DNA from: Aromatoleum diolicum
GTDB lineage: Bacteria; Pseudomonadota; Gammaproteobacteria; Burkholderiales; Rhodocyclaceae
Length of the DNA: 64,000 nucleotides
Direction: 5' to 3'
Assembly: GCF_012910955.1 (NCBI RefSeq)
Contig: NZ_WTVQ01000008.1
Coordinates: forward strand, 92,795-156,794
Below are positions 20,015-29,686 of this stretch, piece after piece. The position numbers were made by a program, and so were the translations under genes. Below the pieces are notes generated by a model. That model saw only the letters and a program-made list of their open reading frames with translations, was not told the origin of the DNA and searched no databases. The first letter of the stretch is position 1, and every line of letters begins with the position of its first letter.

Positions 20015-21025
20015 TCACTTGGCGAAAATCTGGTCGAAGACCCCGCCGTCATCGAAGTGCGTCTTCTGTGTCTTCGTCCAGCCACCGAACAGCCCGTCGA
20101 TCGTGAAAGTCTTGATCTTCGGGAAGCGCGCCACGTCCTTCGGATCGGCCAGCTCGGGCTTCACCGGGCGGTAGTAATGTTGTGCCGCGATCTTCTGTCC
20201 GACCGGCGAGTACAGGTATTCGAGATACGCCTTGGCCACTTCGGCGGTGCCGCGCTTGTTCGCGACCCCATCGACTACCGTGACGGGTGGTTCGGCAACG
20301 ATAGACACCGATGGCACGATGATCTCGAACTTGTCCGGGCCCAGTTCGTTCACCGACAGGAAGGCCTCGTTCTCCCAAGCCAGTAGCACGTCGCCGATGC
20401 CGCGCTGGACGAAGGTGTTGGTTGCCCCCCGCGCGCCCGAATCGAGCACCGGCACATGCTTGAACAGGTCCGTCACGAACGCCTTCGCCTGCGCCTCATC
20501 GCCGCCCGCCTTCTGCAGGGCGTAGCCCCACGCGGCAAGGTAATTCCAGCGTGCTCCGCCCGACGTCTTGGGGTTCGGCGTGATCACTTCCACGCCCGGC
20601 TTCACCAGATCGCCCCAGTCCTTGATGCCCTTCGGATTACCCTTGCGCACCAGGAATACGATCGTCGAGGTGTAGGGCGAACTGTTGTGCTGCAGGCGCT
20701 TCTGCCAGTCGGCCGGAATCTTGCCCGTTTTCGTCGCGATCGCGTCGATGTCGTAGGCCAGCGCCAGCGTCACGACGTCTGCTTCCAGTCCGTCGATCAC
20801 TGCACGTGCCTGTTTGCCGGCGCCACCGTGGGACTGCTTGATGCTCACATCCTGGCCGGATTTCGCCTTCCAGTACTTCGCAAATTCGGGGTTGAACGCC
20901 TGATAGAGCTCGCGCGTCGGGTCGTATGACACGTTGAGCAGGGTGGTCTCCGCCTGAGCGCCTCCGGCGATGCCGGCGGTCAATGCCAGGGCGAGCAGAC
21001 TGTGGCGCAGAAGACTGGATTTCAT
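20015..21025 (-). CDS. sbp: Periplasmic sulfate-binding protein
   Basis: 336 residues with a cleavable signal peptide ([20 protein letters not shown], cleavage after AQA). Family motifs: [41 protein letters not shown], and [21 protein letters not shown], which hold sulfate by backbone amides and Ser/Trp contacts. It delivers sulfate to CysT/CysW/CysA. The family also contains thiosulfate-binding CysP; Sbp fits better. The gene is separated from the permease genes by the EAL, pirin, rluA and hydrolase genes. Confidence 0.94.
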   Translation of the reverse strand: MKSSLLRHSLLALALTAGIAGGAQAETTLLNVSYDPTRELYQAFNPEFAKYWKAKSGQDVSIKQSHGGAGKQARAVIDGLEADVVTLALAYDIDAIATKTGKIPADWQKRLQHNSSPYTSTIVFLVRKGNPKGIKDWGDLVKPGVEVITPNPKTSGGARWNYLAAWGYALQKAGGDEAQAKAFVTDLFKHVPVLDSGARGATNTFVQRGIGDVLLAWENEAFLSVNELGPDKFEIIVPSVSIVAEPPVTVVDGVANKRGTAEVAKAYLEYLYSPVGQKIAAQHYYRPVKPELADPKDVARFPKIKTFTIDGLFGGWTKTQKTHFDDGGVFDQIFAK

Positions 21026-21127
21026 GACGACTTTCTCCGATGAAATTGATTTCGACAGGAGAAAATCTACCGTTCGGCGCCTATAACCCGAACCAAGAAA
21101 AACAGAAATGGTTATTCATAAATGACT
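21026..21127 (-). promoter_or_regulatory. Upstream region of sbp
   Basis: AT-rich segment upstream of sbp, containing TTATTCATAA near 21110-21120 and a weak -10-like TTATAG near 21080. The ribosome site is GGAGAAAG. CysB control is expected from function, but a binding site cannot be delimited from sequence alone. Confidence 0.35.
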
Positions 21128-21160
21128 TGGCCTCCATGTCGCGTCGCGAAATGGAGGCCA
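21128..21160. repeat. Long inverted repeat between sodB and sbp
   Basis: TGGCCTCCAT at 21128-21137 pairs perfectly with 21151-21160 across a 13-nt loop that can itself pair (TCG/CGA). It lies 46 nt past the sodB stop. There is no T-run, so it may act as a processing or weak termination signal for sodB, or as an operator next to the sbp promoter. Confidence 0.5.
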
Positions 21161-21205
21161 CATTGGCCAGGCCGCGTCGGGTCTGGCAAACGCATCGTGC
21201 GGCGA

Positions 21206-21793
21206 TCAGCCGGCGAAATTCTTCGCGGCGAAATCCCAGTTCGCGAGGCTGTTCAGGAAGGTCGCGACGAAGTCCGGCCGGCGGTTGCGGTAGTCGATGT
21301 AGTAGGCGTGTTCCCACACATCGATACAGAGCAGCGCCTTGTCGCCGGTCGTCAGCGGGGTGCCGGCGGCGCCCATGTTGACGATATCGACGCTGCCGTC
21401 GGCCTTCTTCACCAGCCAGGTCCAGCCGGATCCGAAGTTGCCCACGGCCGAAGCGGTAAACGCCTTCTTGAAGTCATCGAAGGAGCCCCACTTGGCCTTG
21501 ACCGCATCAGCCAGCGCACCGCTCGGCTCGCCGCCGCCGTTGGGCTTCATGCAGTTCCAGAAGAAGGTGTGGTTCCACACCTGGGCGGAGTTGTTGTACA
21601 GGCCGCCGGCCGGCGCCTTCTTGACGATCGCCTCGAGATCGAGGTTCTCGTATTCGGTGCCCTTGATCAGGTTATTCAGGTTGGTCACATAGGCCTGATG
21701 ATGCTTGCCGTAGTGGAATTCCATGGTTTCGGCCGAGATATGCGGGGCCAGCGCGTCTTTTGCGTAGGGCAGCTGGGGTAGCGTGTGTTCCAT
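21206..21793 (-). CDS. sodB: Iron superoxide dismutase
   Basis: 195 residues. Metal ligands are visible: His in [13 protein letters not shown], His in [13 protein letters not shown], and Asp and His in [13 protein letters not shown]. The string [16 protein letters not shown] and the short length favour the Fe form over the Mn form; cambialistic use cannot be excluded. Cytoplasmic, since no signal peptide is present. A CAGGAGAG ribosome site precedes the ATG, and a good promoter lies upstream. Confidence 0.95.
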   Translation of the reverse strand: MEHTLPQLPYAKDALAPHISAETMEFHYGKHHQAYVTNLNNLIKGTEYENLDLEAIVKKAPAGGLYNNSAQVWNHTFFWNCMKPNGGGEPSGALADAVKAKWGSFDDFKKAFTASAVGNFGSGWTWLVKKADGSVDIVNMGAAGTPLTTGDKALLCIDVWEHAYYIDYRNRRPDFVATFLNSLANWDFAAKNFAG

Positions 21794-21830
21794 TTGTCTC
21801 TCCTGTTCAATAGTCAGGTTTGTTGGGATT

Positions 21831-21857
21831 AAAGCCCGACTATTCTAGTCGGGCTTT
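21831..21857 (-). terminator. Intrinsic terminator of xseA
   Basis: AAAGCCCGACTA (21831-21842) and its exact complement (21846-21857) form a 12-bp stem with a 3-nt loop. The T-run of the minus-strand transcript is part of the stem (GGGCTTTAAT). It lies about 90 nt past the xseA stop and overlaps the sodB -10 region. Confidence 0.7.
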
Positions 21858-21871
21858 GACAAAAGTGGCAA
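21842..21871 (-). promoter_or_regulatory. Promoter of sodB
   Basis: Minus strand: TTGCCA (21871-21866), 18-nt spacer, TAGAAT (21847-21842); both hexamers match consensus at five of six positions. Predicted start is near 21835, giving a leader of about 40 nt. The -10 falls inside the inverted repeat at 21831-21857. Confidence 0.65.
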
Positions 21872-21948
21872 TCCCGTGGCGCAATGCCCGGCCGTGCGTG
21901 ACCGGACTGACGGACCGGCATGACGGGTATGACGGCCATTTCCGTCGT

Positions 21949-23292
21949 TCATGCTTCCGTACTGTTTACCGTAGCACGCAGACGGCCGTTCGCGAGCTCG
22001 ACCGACACTGCCTTACCCACATCCGTTTCTGTTGCCGACCGCAGAATGCGGCCTTCGGCATCACGCGTGATGCTGTAACCGCGTGCGAGCACCGCTTGGG
22101 GGGCCAGGTGCTGCAAGTGTGCAGACAGCGCCGCGAGCCGCTCGGTGCGCCGCTGCAGCAGGTTCTCGCCGGCCTGTCCAAGACGCCTTGCCGCCCGGGC
22201 GCAGCGCTCCATTTCGCGGCGGATGTCCGGTCGCCGCGCCTCAAGCCGCAGGCGCAACATCCGCTGCCCGGCAGTCAGGCGTTCCATGCGGCGCGCCATG
22301 GCTGCCGCGAGGCGCACCCCCAGGCGCTCGCTGCGCTCCTGCGCCTGCGCCAGCCGCTCGCGCGGATGGACGAGTCGCAGCGCCGCGCGGTCGAGCCGCT
22401 GGGCGAGCGTGTGCATGCGCCGCTGCATTGTCCCCGACAGCGTCTGTTCGAGCATGGCAAGGCGCCCGCGCGCAGCGTGATAGCCGGCACTCGCCAGCTC
22501 CGCCGCGCCGGTCGGCGTCGCGGCACGCACATCCGCGGCAAAATCGGCAATCGTGAAATCCGTCTCGTGCCCGACGCCGCTCACCACGGGCACCTCGCAC
22601 GCACGGATCGCCCGTGCCAGCGTTTCGTCGTTGAATGCCCACAGATCCTCGATGCTGCCGCCGCCGCGGACCACCAGCAGCAGATCGATACCATCTTCCA
22701 AGGCGCGCTCCGATGCCTTGCGCACCGTATTGGCCAGTCTCACTCCCGCGCCCTCGCCCTGGACCGGGGCAGGGTAGAGCACCACTTCCATATGCGGCGC
22801 ACGGCGCCGCAGCGCCGCCAGCACGTCCTGCCATGCCGCCGCCGCCGGCGAGGTGACGACGCCGATACGCCGCGGGTAATGCGGCAACTCGCGCTTGAGT
22901 GCCGCATCGAACAGTCCCTCGCCAGCGAGTTTCTCCTTCAGGCGCAGGAAGGTCTCGAACAGGTTCCCCTGTCCCGTCTGACGCAGCGCCTCGATGCCGA
23001 GCTGGAAGTCACCTCGCGCCTCATACAATGTGACCAGCGCGCGTGCATCCACCCGCATGCCGTTTTCGAGGCGAAAAGGCAGCAACTGGGCGCGATTGCG
23101 CCACATCGTGCAGCGAACCTGCGCCTGCGCATCTTTCAGCGTGAAATACAGATGGCCCGACGGCGCGCGTGTCAGGTTGGAGATTTCACCGCTCACCCAC
23201 AGCAGCGGGAAGCGTGCCTCCAGCGTTTCGCGAGCCAGCCGGTTGAGGGTCGACACACTCAGGATGCGATCCTGGTCGCGCCCGTTGTTCAT
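21949..23292 (-). CDS. xseA: Exodeoxyribonuclease VII large subunit
   Basis: 447 residues from the ATG at 23292. N-terminal OB-fold (ILSVSTLNRLARETLEARFP, LWVSGEISN, HLYFTLKDAQAQVRC), central nuclease region (RIGVVTSPAAAAWQDVLA; DLLLVVRGGGSIEDLWAFND; GVGHETDFTIADF) and a coiled-coil, Arg/Ala-rich C-terminal part. With XseB it degrades single-stranded DNA to acid-soluble oligonucleotides. A second possible start is the ATG at 23325; neither has a clear ribosome site. xseB is not in the window. Confidence 0.93.
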   Translation of the reverse strand: MNNGRDQDRILSVSTLNRLARETLEARFPLLWVSGEISNLTRAPSGHLYFTLKDAQAQVRCTMWRNRAQLLPFRLENGMRVDARALVTLYEARGDFQLGIEALRQTGQGNLFETFLRLKEKLAGEGLFDAALKRELPHYPRRIGVVTSPAAAAWQDVLAALRRRAPHMEVVLYPAPVQGEGAGVRLANTVRKASERALEDGIDLLLVVRGGGSIEDLWAFNDETLARAIRACEVPVVSGVGHETDFTIADFAADVRAATPTGAAELASAGYHAARGRLAMLEQTLSGTMQRRMHTLAQRLDRAALRLVHPRERLAQAQERSERLGVRLAAAMARRMERLTAGQRMLRLRLEARRPDIRREMERCARAARRLGQAGENLLQRRTERLAALSAHLQHLAPQAVLARGYSITRDAEGRILRSATETDVGKAVSVELANGRLRATVNSTEA

Positions 23293-23629
23293 GCCGTCCA
23301 AACTCGTGGAAAGATCGTTTTGCATGGCGCGGATTGTAGCGGAATCCACAAGCACGACGGCTTGTCAATGCCGTCCTCAAAAAACCTTTCAATTCAAGCT
23401 TGTATTTATAAGTGTTTGTTTTTAAGTGAATATTTTGTTGCACAATTTTTCAGCAAAGTGACAAAAGGCTTGTGGCGACAGACCTTTCGGACACTCCCGG
23501 CGAAGAATCCACAAACTTATCCACAGCTTTTGTGGATTCTTGTGCCGGGCGATGACATGGGACTGCGCTCTTGCCCTGCAGGCCCCCGGGCGTTAAAGTT
23601 CCGCCTTTGCCTTTGCGGAGTTTCATCGC
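23293..23629. other. Divergent intergenic region xseA/exbB
   Basis: 337 nt without a gene. It holds a strongly AT-rich tract (about 23380-23455), a 13-bp inverted repeat listed separately, and an additional GAATCCACA at 23342-23350. Promoters for xseA and exbB must lie here, but no unambiguous -35/-10 pair could be chosen among the AT-rich candidates. Confidence 0.4.
23503..23541. repeat. 13-bp inverted repeat enclosing a perfect DnaA-box sequence
   Basis: AAGAATCCACAAA (23503-23515) is repeated inverted at 23529-23541. The 13-nt spacer contains TTATCCACA (23517-23525), which equals the DnaA-box consensus. The arms contain GAATCCACA, two mismatches from it. As RNA this would form a stable stem-loop about 90 nt before exbB; no T-run follows. 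Confidence 0.6.
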
Positions 23630-24238
23630 GTGTTTGCGCTCATCCAGGCCTCGGGTTGGACGATCTGGCCTCTGTTGCTGGCATCCGTCATTGCGGTGGC
23701 CCTTATCATCGAACGTCTGGTGACGCTGCGCAGATCCAAGGTCGTACCGTCGAGCTTGCTCGACAAGATTGTGGTCGATCTTCGCCAGAAGGGCGTGTCC
23801 GCAGAGATGGCAAATCGCGTCGAGGCCCATTCGCCGCTCGGTCGCGTGCTGGCCGCCGGCTTGCGCAATGTCAACAGTTCGCGCGAGGTGATGAAGGAGT
23901 CGATCGAGGAAACCGGTCGCGCCGTGACGCACGAACTGGAGCGCTTCCTCACGACGCTTGGCACGATCGCATCGATCAGCCCACTGATGGGGCTGTTCGG
24001 CACCATCGTCGGCATGATCGACATTTTCGCGTCGCAGGGTGCGGGCGGCGTCACCAACCCTCAACTGCTCTCACAGGGTATCTCGATCGCACTCAACAAC
24101 ACCGGCCTGGGGCTGATCATCGCGATCCCTGCCACCATTTTCTGGCGCCATTTCCGCGCGCTCGTCGACAGCTTTGTCATCGACATGGAGCAACAGGCGA
24201 TCAAGCTGGTTGAAGTGGTTCATGGCGAACGCCGCTGA
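23630..24238 (+). CDS. exbB: MotA/TolQ/ExbB proton channel family protein
   Basis: 202 residues with three membrane helices (about 10-27, 105-130 and 150-170). The segment ISPLMGLFGTIVGMIDIF and the final NNTGLGLIIAIPATIFW are ExbB/TolQ signatures. With ExbD it forms a proton channel that energises TonB-type transport. GTG start chosen from GCGGAG 9 nt upstream. exbD follows after 12 nt; no tonB is nearby. TolQ is unlikely because tolA and tolB are absent. Confidence 0.88.
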   Translation: MFALIQASGWTIWPLLLASVIAVALIIERLVTLRRSKVVPSSLLDKIVVDLRQKGVSAEMANRVEAHSPLGRVLAAGLRNVNSSREVMKESIEETGRAVTHELERFLTTLGTIASISPLMGLFGTIVGMIDIFASQGAGGVTNPQLLSQGISIALNNTGLGLIIAIPATIFWRHFRALVDSFVIDMEQQAIKLVEVVHGERR

Positions 24239-24250
24239 TCGGGTGTGAGA

Positions 24251-24679
24251 ATGAATTTCCAGCGCGGCAGGCGTGAGGAGGCACCGGAGATCAACCTGAT
24301 CCCGCTCATCGACATCATGCTGGTCCTGATCATCTTTCTGGTGCTCACGACCACTTTTTCGAAAGTGTCCGGCCTCGAGATCAACCTTCCGACTGCTGAT
24401 TCCGAGGCGGCGCCGGACAGCGCGCCCGCCGAGATCGTTGTCGCGGTGAATGCTGCCGGTGACGTCCTCGTCAATCGGCAGCCCGCCGGTGGCAAGGACA
24501 TCAACGCGATCGCCGCCGCACTCGGTCGCGCAGTGCCTGCGGGCGGAGGCGAACCGCCGGTCGTGGTGATCAACGCTGACGCCAAGGCCGCGCATCAAAG
24601 CGTAATTGACGTGATGCAGGCGGCTCAGCGTGCCGGTCTGGGGCATATCACTTTCGCCATTCAGGCGCAGTCCCCCTGA
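24251..24679 (+). CDS. exbD: Biopolymer transport protein ExbD
   Basis: 142 residues: a short cytoplasmic N-terminus, one membrane helix (IMLVLIIFLVLTTTF) with the essential Asp in NLIPLIDIML, and a periplasmic domain. Partner of the preceding ExbB. Start taken at the ATG; an in-frame GTG two codons upstream is possible. lpxK begins 44 nt downstream, an order known from betaproteobacteria. Confidence 0.9.
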   Translation: MNFQRGRREEAPEINLIPLIDIMLVLIIFLVLTTTFSKVSGLEINLPTADSEAAPDSAPAEIVVAVNAAGDVLVNRQPAGGKDINAIAAALGRAVPAGGGEPPVVVINADAKAAHQSVIDVMQAAQRAGLGHITFAIQAQSP

Positions 24680-24723
24680 GGCGCCTCGCCTTGGGGCAAG
24701 AATTTCGTCGCCGGCGCTGAGTG

Positions 24724-25737
24724 ATGCCGCACAAGGCGCCTGCGTTCTGGCAGTCACCCTCCCTCTTCGCTGTCCTGCTGCTGCCGCTGTCCGGGGTGTT
24801 CGCCCTGTTGAGCGGCTTGCGCCGTCTGCTGTTTCGCCTGGGGGTGCTGCGTGCTGTGCGTCTGCCGGTGCCGGTGCTGGTCGTCGGCAATATTGCCGTC
24901 GGCGGCAGCGGCAAGACGCCGGTGGTCGAATGGCTGATCGGGTGTCTGCGTGCTGCCGGATTTACGCCGGGCATCGTCAGCCGCGGCTATGGCGGCCGTG
25001 TCACTGGCGTTGCGGTCGTGCCGCCGGATGGTGATCCGGAAATTTTCGGAGACGAACCGGTATTGCTCGCCCGCCTTGTCGCCTGTCCCGTTGCAGTGGG
25101 GGCGGATCGCCCGGCCGCGGCGCGGGCCTTGCTGGACGCGCATCCCGGCTGCGATGTGATCGTCTCCGACGATGGTTTGCAGCACTATCGCCTTGCGCGC
25201 GACGTCGAAGTGGCGGTCGTCGATGAAAATACCCTTGGCAATCGCTGGCTCCTGCCAGCTGGACCGCTGCGCGAGGGGCTCGCCCGCTTGTGCGCCGTGG
25301 ACGCAGTGCTCGCCCACGGTGAACTCTCGCCAGCGATGGCTCGGCAGCTCGGCGGCTGTCCAGTGTTCGCGATGCGTCTTGAAGGCGCAACGTTTGTCGC
25401 GCTCCGGCGCGGTGGCGAGCGCTGCGGCGCCGACGCCTTTCGCGGGCGTCGCGTGCATGCCGTCGCTGGCATCGGACGTCCGGAACGTTTTTTCGCTCAA
25501 TTGGAGCGGATGGGGCTGGACGTGATCCCGCACCCGTTTCCCGATCACCATCATTTCACCGCATCCGATCTTGATTTCGCTCCCGGCGAACCGAAGATCC
25601 TCACCAGCAAGGATGCGGTAAAATGCACAGCTTTCGCGCCCGCCGACACTTGGGAATTCCCGGTCACGGCACATATCGCCGCGGGCGCCGCCGAACACAT
25701 CCTGGAGAAACTGAGGCATGGACGCCAGACTGCTTGA
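24724..25737 (+). CDS. lpxK: Tetraacyldisaccharide 4'-kinase LpxK
   Basis: 337 residues. Membrane-associated P-loop kinase that adds the 4'-phosphate to the lipid A precursor. N-terminal hydrophobic helix ([16 protein letters not shown]), Walker A in [17 protein letters not shown], and family segments [26 protein letters not shown] and HPFPDHHHF. Start at the ATG; a GTG one codon upstream is an alternative. The 3' end overlaps the next gene by 20 nt. Confidence 0.94.
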   Translation: MPHKAPAFWQSPSLFAVLLLPLSGVFALLSGLRRLLFRLGVLRAVRLPVPVLVVGNIAVGGSGKTPVVEWLIGCLRAAGFTPGIVSRGYGGRVTGVAVVPPDGDPEIFGDEPVLLARLVACPVAVGADRPAAARALLDAHPGCDVIVSDDGLQHYRLARDVEVAVVDENTLGNRWLLPAGPLREGLARLCAVDAVLAHGELSPAMARQLGGCPVFAMRLEGATFVALRRGGERCGADAFRGRRVHAVAGIGRPERFFAQLERMGLDVIPHPFPDHHHFTASDLDFAPGEPKILTSKDAVKCTAFAPADTWEFPVTAHIAAGAAEHILEKLRHGRQTA

Positions 25738-25909
25738 AATCCTCGTGTGCCCCATCTGCAAGGGCCCCCTCGACTTCGTCAAGGACAAGCACGAGCTGGT
25801 CTGCAAGGCTGACCGTCTCGGCTTTCCGATCCGCGACGGCATCCCGGTGATGCTTGAAGAAGAAGCGCGCCAGCTCGGCGCCGAAGAAGTCGACGCCCTG
25901 CGCCGCTGA
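25718..25909 (+). CDS. ycaR: Trm112-family small zinc-ribbon-like protein (YcaR)
   Basis: 63 residues, opening [14 protein letters not shown] and ending with [15 protein letters not shown], the signature of UPF0434/Trm112-like proteins. Two cysteines form a CPIC pair and a third follows in ELVCKAD. Biochemical role in bacteria is not settled. It overlaps lpxK and is 2 nt from kdsB, the usual neighbours. Confidence 0.9.
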   Translation: MDARLLEILVCPICKGPLDFVKDKHELVCKADRLGFPIRDGIPVMLEEEARQLGAEEVDALRR

Positions 25910-25911
25910 AG

Positions 25912-26688
25912 ATGGCCGGCTTTCACGTCGTCATCCCGGCGCGCTACGCCTCGACACGTCTACCGGGCAAGCCGCTGGCCGATATCGGCGGCAAGCCGAT
26001 GGTCGTGCGCGTCCTCGAACGGGCGCGCAAAGCCGGTGCTGCGTCAGTGTGGGTCGCCACTGATCACGCCTCCGTACTAGATGCCGTAAAGGCTGCCGGT
26101 GGCGATGCGCTGATGACGCGCGCCGACCATGCCAGCGGCACCGACCGACTCGCCGAAGTGGTTGACGCCCTCGGCTGGAGCGCCGACGACATCGTCGTCA
26201 ACGTGCAGGGCGACGAGCCGCTGATCGAGCCCGCATTGATCGCCGCGGTCGCCCGTGCGCTGGCCGACACGCCGGACGCCGCGATCGCCACCGCGGCGCA
26301 TCCGCTTGGCGACGCAGCGGAGTTCTTCAATCCCAACGTCGTCAAGGTCGTGTGCGATGCGCGCGACCACGCCCTGTATTTCTCACGTGCGCCGATCCCG
26401 TGGGCGCGCGACGCGTTTGCCGCGAGTCGCGAGGCGGTTCCCGCCGGTTTGCCGGTGCAGCGGCACGTCGGCATCTACGCCTACCGCGCCGCCTTCCTGC
26501 GACGCTACGCCGGACTCGCGCCATCACCATTGGAGCACTGGGAGGCGCTCGAACAGCTGCGCGCGCTCTGGCACGGTTACCGGATCCGTGTGTTGTCGGT
26601 GGCAGAGGCGCCCGCCGCGGGTGTCGATACGCCCGAAGATCTGGAACGCGTAAGGGCGGTGTTTGACCGGGCGGGTCGAGTCGAGTAA
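25912..26688 (+). CDS. kdsB: 3-deoxy-manno-octulosonate cytidylyltransferase
   Basis: 258 residues. It activates Kdo as CMP-Kdo for lipopolysaccharide inner core synthesis. Motifs: [49 protein letters not shown] and [13 protein letters not shown]. The start codon follows the ycaR stop after 2 nt. With lpxK it links this run to outer-membrane biogenesis. Confidence 0.95.
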   Translation: MAGFHVVIPARYASTRLPGKPLADIGGKPMVVRVLERARKAGAASVWVATDHASVLDAVKAAGGDALMTRADHASGTDRLAEVVDALGWSADDIVVNVQGDEPLIEPALIAAVARALADTPDAAIATAAHPLGDAAEFFNPNVVKVVCDARDHALYFSRAPIPWARDAFAASREAVPAGLPVQRHVGIYAYRAAFLRRYAGLAPSPLEHWEALEQLRALWHGYRIRVLSVAEAPAAGVDTPEDLERVRAVFDRAGRVE

Positions 26689-26757
26689 GTTTCGGGCTTC
26701 ATTTTTCACATAACGATGCGGCCGTGGCGATGCGCCGCATGACAGGGAGGATGGTAA

Positions 26758-27411
<654 letters not shown>

Positions 27412-27431
27412 GCAGGAATTTTCACCTTCAG

Positions 27432-27478
27432 CGCGGCGAGCGGCGGGATTCATCCCGTTCCCTCGCCGCGTTTGTTTT
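27432..27478 (+). terminator. Intrinsic terminator of adk
   Basis: CGCGGCGAG (27432-27440) pairs with CTCGCCGCG (27462-27470), with an inner GGGAT/ATCCC pair, then TTTGTTTT. Confidence 0.75.
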
Positions 27479-27496
27479 GCTCAGTGCGCAGGCCCG

Positions 27497-28753
27497 ATGA
27501 AGAAAGCCAATCTCCTCTATGCTCAGTCGGGCGGCGTCACTGCCGTCATCAACGCCACTGCCGCGGCAGTGATCGAGGCTGCACGCGCGCGGCCGGACGC
27601 TGTCGGCACGGTGCTCGCAGCGCGCCACGGCATTCTCGGCGCGCTTGCTGAGGATCTGATAGATACGGCTGTGCTTGGGCCGGCCGACCTGCGTGCGCTT
27701 GCCTGTACTCCTGGCGGTGCCTTCGGTTCCTGCCGTTTCGACCTCGATCCCCCCGAGGTCAATCCTGCCCAGTACGATCGCCTGTTCGCGGTGTTTGCGG
27801 CCCACGACATCGGCTATTTTCTCTACAACGGCGGCAATGGTTCGATGGATACCGTTGCCAAAATCTCGCGTGCCGCCGGCCAGCGCGGCTATCCGGTGGT
27901 GAGCGTTGGTGTGCCCAAGACGGTGGACAACGATCTAGAAGGCACCGATTGCTCGCCCGGCTTCGGTTCTGCCGCGAAGTATGCCGCCACCGCGATGCTC
28001 GAAGCCGGGCTTGATCTTGCCGCAATGGCCAGCCGCAGCGGTCGCGCCTTCGTGCTGGAAGTCATGGGGCGCAACGCCGGCTGGATTGCCGCCGCCACCG
28101 CGCTTGCTGCGCGTAATCCCGACGAGCCGCCGCACATAATCCTGATGCCCGAAGTGCCATTCGACGACGAGGTATTCCTCGCTGCGGTCGAAGACACCGT
28201 GCGGCGCCTCGGCTACTGTGCGGTCACCGTCTCCGAAGGTATTCGCCGCGCCGATGGCACCTTGCTGATGGAGCAGGAGCACGACGTCAAGGGGCACATT
28301 CAGCTCGGCGGGGCAGGGCAGTGCATTGCCCGCCTGATCCACACCCGGTTTGGCTACAAGCACCACTGGGCCATTCCCGACTACCTCCAGCGTGCCGCGG
28401 GGCATCTGGTATCGGCCACCGATCACGCGCACGCGCGCGCCGTGGGGCAGGCCGCCGTCGATGCCGCGCTGGTCGGGCACGACTGCGTCATGCCGGCGAT
28501 CCGGCGCCTGTCGGACGAACCCTATCGCTGGGAGGTCGTACCGGTCGACGTCGCAGCGATCGCCAATCTCGAACGTCGGTTGCCCGCGCGGTACATCCGC
28601 GCCGACGGCCTCCACGTCACCGATGCCGCGCGCACTTACCTGCGGCCGCTGATCGAGGGAGAAGTGTTCCCGGCGTTTGCCGGCGGCGTACCGGATTACC
28701 CGCGCTTCGCCATGCCCGGCATTGCGTGCAGGCTGCCGCCATATCGTCCCTGA
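27497..28753 (+). CDS. pfp: 6-phosphofructokinase, probably pyrophosphate-dependent
   Basis: 418 residues, PFK-A superfamily. Visible: AQSGGVTAVINATAAA at the N-terminus, YNGGNGSMDT where ATP enzymes have GGDGS, and VGVPKTVDNDL where Lys replaces the Gly of PGTIDND. The Lys at position 124 (E. coli numbering) is typical of PPi-dependent enzymes, but position 104 is Gly, not the usual Asp, so donor use is not fixed by these two residues. Length fits the PPi group of about 400-420. A PPi enzyme would run reversibly between fructose-6-phosphate and the bisphosphate. Located after adk and its terminator. Confidence 0.85.
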   Translation: MKKANLLYAQSGGVTAVINATAAAVIEAARARPDAVGTVLAARHGILGALAEDLIDTAVLGPADLRALACTPGGAFGSCRFDLDPPEVNPAQYDRLFAVFAAHDIGYFLYNGGNGSMDTVAKISRAAGQRGYPVVSVGVPKTVDNDLEGTDCSPGFGSAAKYAATAMLEAGLDLAAMASRSGRAFVLEVMGRNAGWIAAATALAARNPDEPPHIILMPEVPFDDEVFLAAVEDTVRRLGYCAVTVSEGIRRADGTLLMEQEHDVKGHIQLGGAGQCIARLIHTRFGYKHHWAIPDYLQRAAGHLVSATDHAHARAVGQAAVDAALVGHDCVMPAIRRLSDEPYRWEVVPVDVAAIANLERRLPARYIRADGLHVTDAARTYLRPLIEGEVFPAFAGGVPDYPRFAMPGIACRLPPYRP

Positions 28754-28782
28754 CCCACTTTTTCGAGTGAGGATACAAAATC

Positions 28783-29517
28783 GTGCCGACCATGAAAATC
28801 ATCTCGTTCAAGGCCATGTTGCTGGCCGCCTGTCTCTCCCTCCCGTGCGGGGCGGCAATCGGTCGGACGCTGCCGCTTCCAGCCGGTCTCGTCAGCCTCG
28901 GCAGCGAGCAAGGCGCACACCTTCTGCTCGACAGCGAGGCGCGGCAGGCGTACTGGCCCCTCAGCCTGCAGTTCGTGACGCAAAAAACGCAAACATATTG
29001 CGGTGTCGCGACGATCGTGATGGTGCTCAATGCACTCGAGGTTCCCGCGCCGACGGCCCCGGGCATCGAGCCGTTCACGGCTTTCGATCAGGACAACTTC
29101 TTCAACGAGCGCACCGACGCGATTCTGCTGCGGCCCGTCCTGGCGAAGATCGGCATGACGCTCGATCAGATAGGCGGGCTGCTTGGCGCCTATTCGGTGA
29201 AAGCAGACGTCCGCCATGCGGGCGACGGCGGCCTCGACGAATTCCGTACACTCGCGGTCCGCTATCTCGGTACGCCGGGCAGATACGTGATCGTCAACTA
29301 CCTGCGCCGGACGATCGGCCAGGAGAGCGGAGGGCACATCTCGCCGCTTGCGGCGTATGACGCGGATACGGACCGTTTCCTGATCCTCGACGTGTCCCGC
29401 TACAAGTATCCGCCGGTATGGGTCAAGGCGGCCGACCTCTACGCGGCAATGAATACGCCGGACTCCGACAACGAGAACCGGACTAGAGGTTACGTTCTCG
29501 TAACGGCCGGCGACTGA
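28783..29517 (+). CDS. Exported phytochelatin-synthase-like cysteine peptidase
   Basis: 244 residues. The N-terminus has a signal peptide (FKAMLLAACLSLPCGAAIG). The mature part matches the phytochelatin synthase catalytic domain: Cys73 in TQTYCGVATIVMVLNAL, His185 in SGGHISPLAAYD and Asp203 in FLILDVSRYKYPPVW. The His-Asp spacing of 18 equals that of plant PCS (C56, H162, D180 in Arabidopsis). Bacterial members usually cleave glycine from glutathione to give gamma-Glu-Cys, with little phytochelatin synthesis. A GTG start is preferred, 10 nt after GTGAGG; ATG at 28792 is the alternative. ggt follows after 169 nt. Confidence 0.88.
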   Translation: MPTMKIISFKAMLLAACLSLPCGAAIGRTLPLPAGLVSLGSEQGAHLLLDSEARQAYWPLSLQFVTQKTQTYCGVATIVMVLNALEVPAPTAPGIEPFTAFDQDNFFNERTDAILLRPVLAKIGMTLDQIGGLLGAYSVKADVRHAGDGGLDEFRTLAVRYLGTPGRYVIVNYLRRTIGQESGGHISPLAAYDADTDRFLILDVSRYKYPPVWVKAADLYAAMNTPDSDNENRTRGYVLVTAGD

Positions 29518-29628
29518 GGGACCGCCGAGCCCCTGCACGGCGCCGCCGAGCCTTCCACCGCGCCGATACCGGATCCGGGCGCTGTCAGTCGTTCCGTGCC
29601 GGCCGCTCTCGCGCCGACGCAGGCGGTG

Positions 29629-29657
29629 TTGACCGGCTGGGCCGCGTCGACTAGGTT
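29629..29657 (+). promoter_or_regulatory. Candidate promoter for ggt
   Basis: TTGACC (29629-29634), 17-nt spacer and TAGGTT (29652-29657). The -35 is good and the -10 poor. It lies 30 nt before the ggt start, in the 169-nt gap after the PCS-like gene. Read-through from the upstream gene is also possible. Confidence 0.35.
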
Positions 29658-29686
29658 TTGTAGTTCTTACCGCCGAGGGAGCTCCG

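Noticed and set aside
21820..24213. A 797-codon frame on the plus strand
   Set aside because: It runs antisense to xseA and through exbB in a wrong frame. The composition is Arg/Gln/His-rich, typical of shadows in GC-rich genes.
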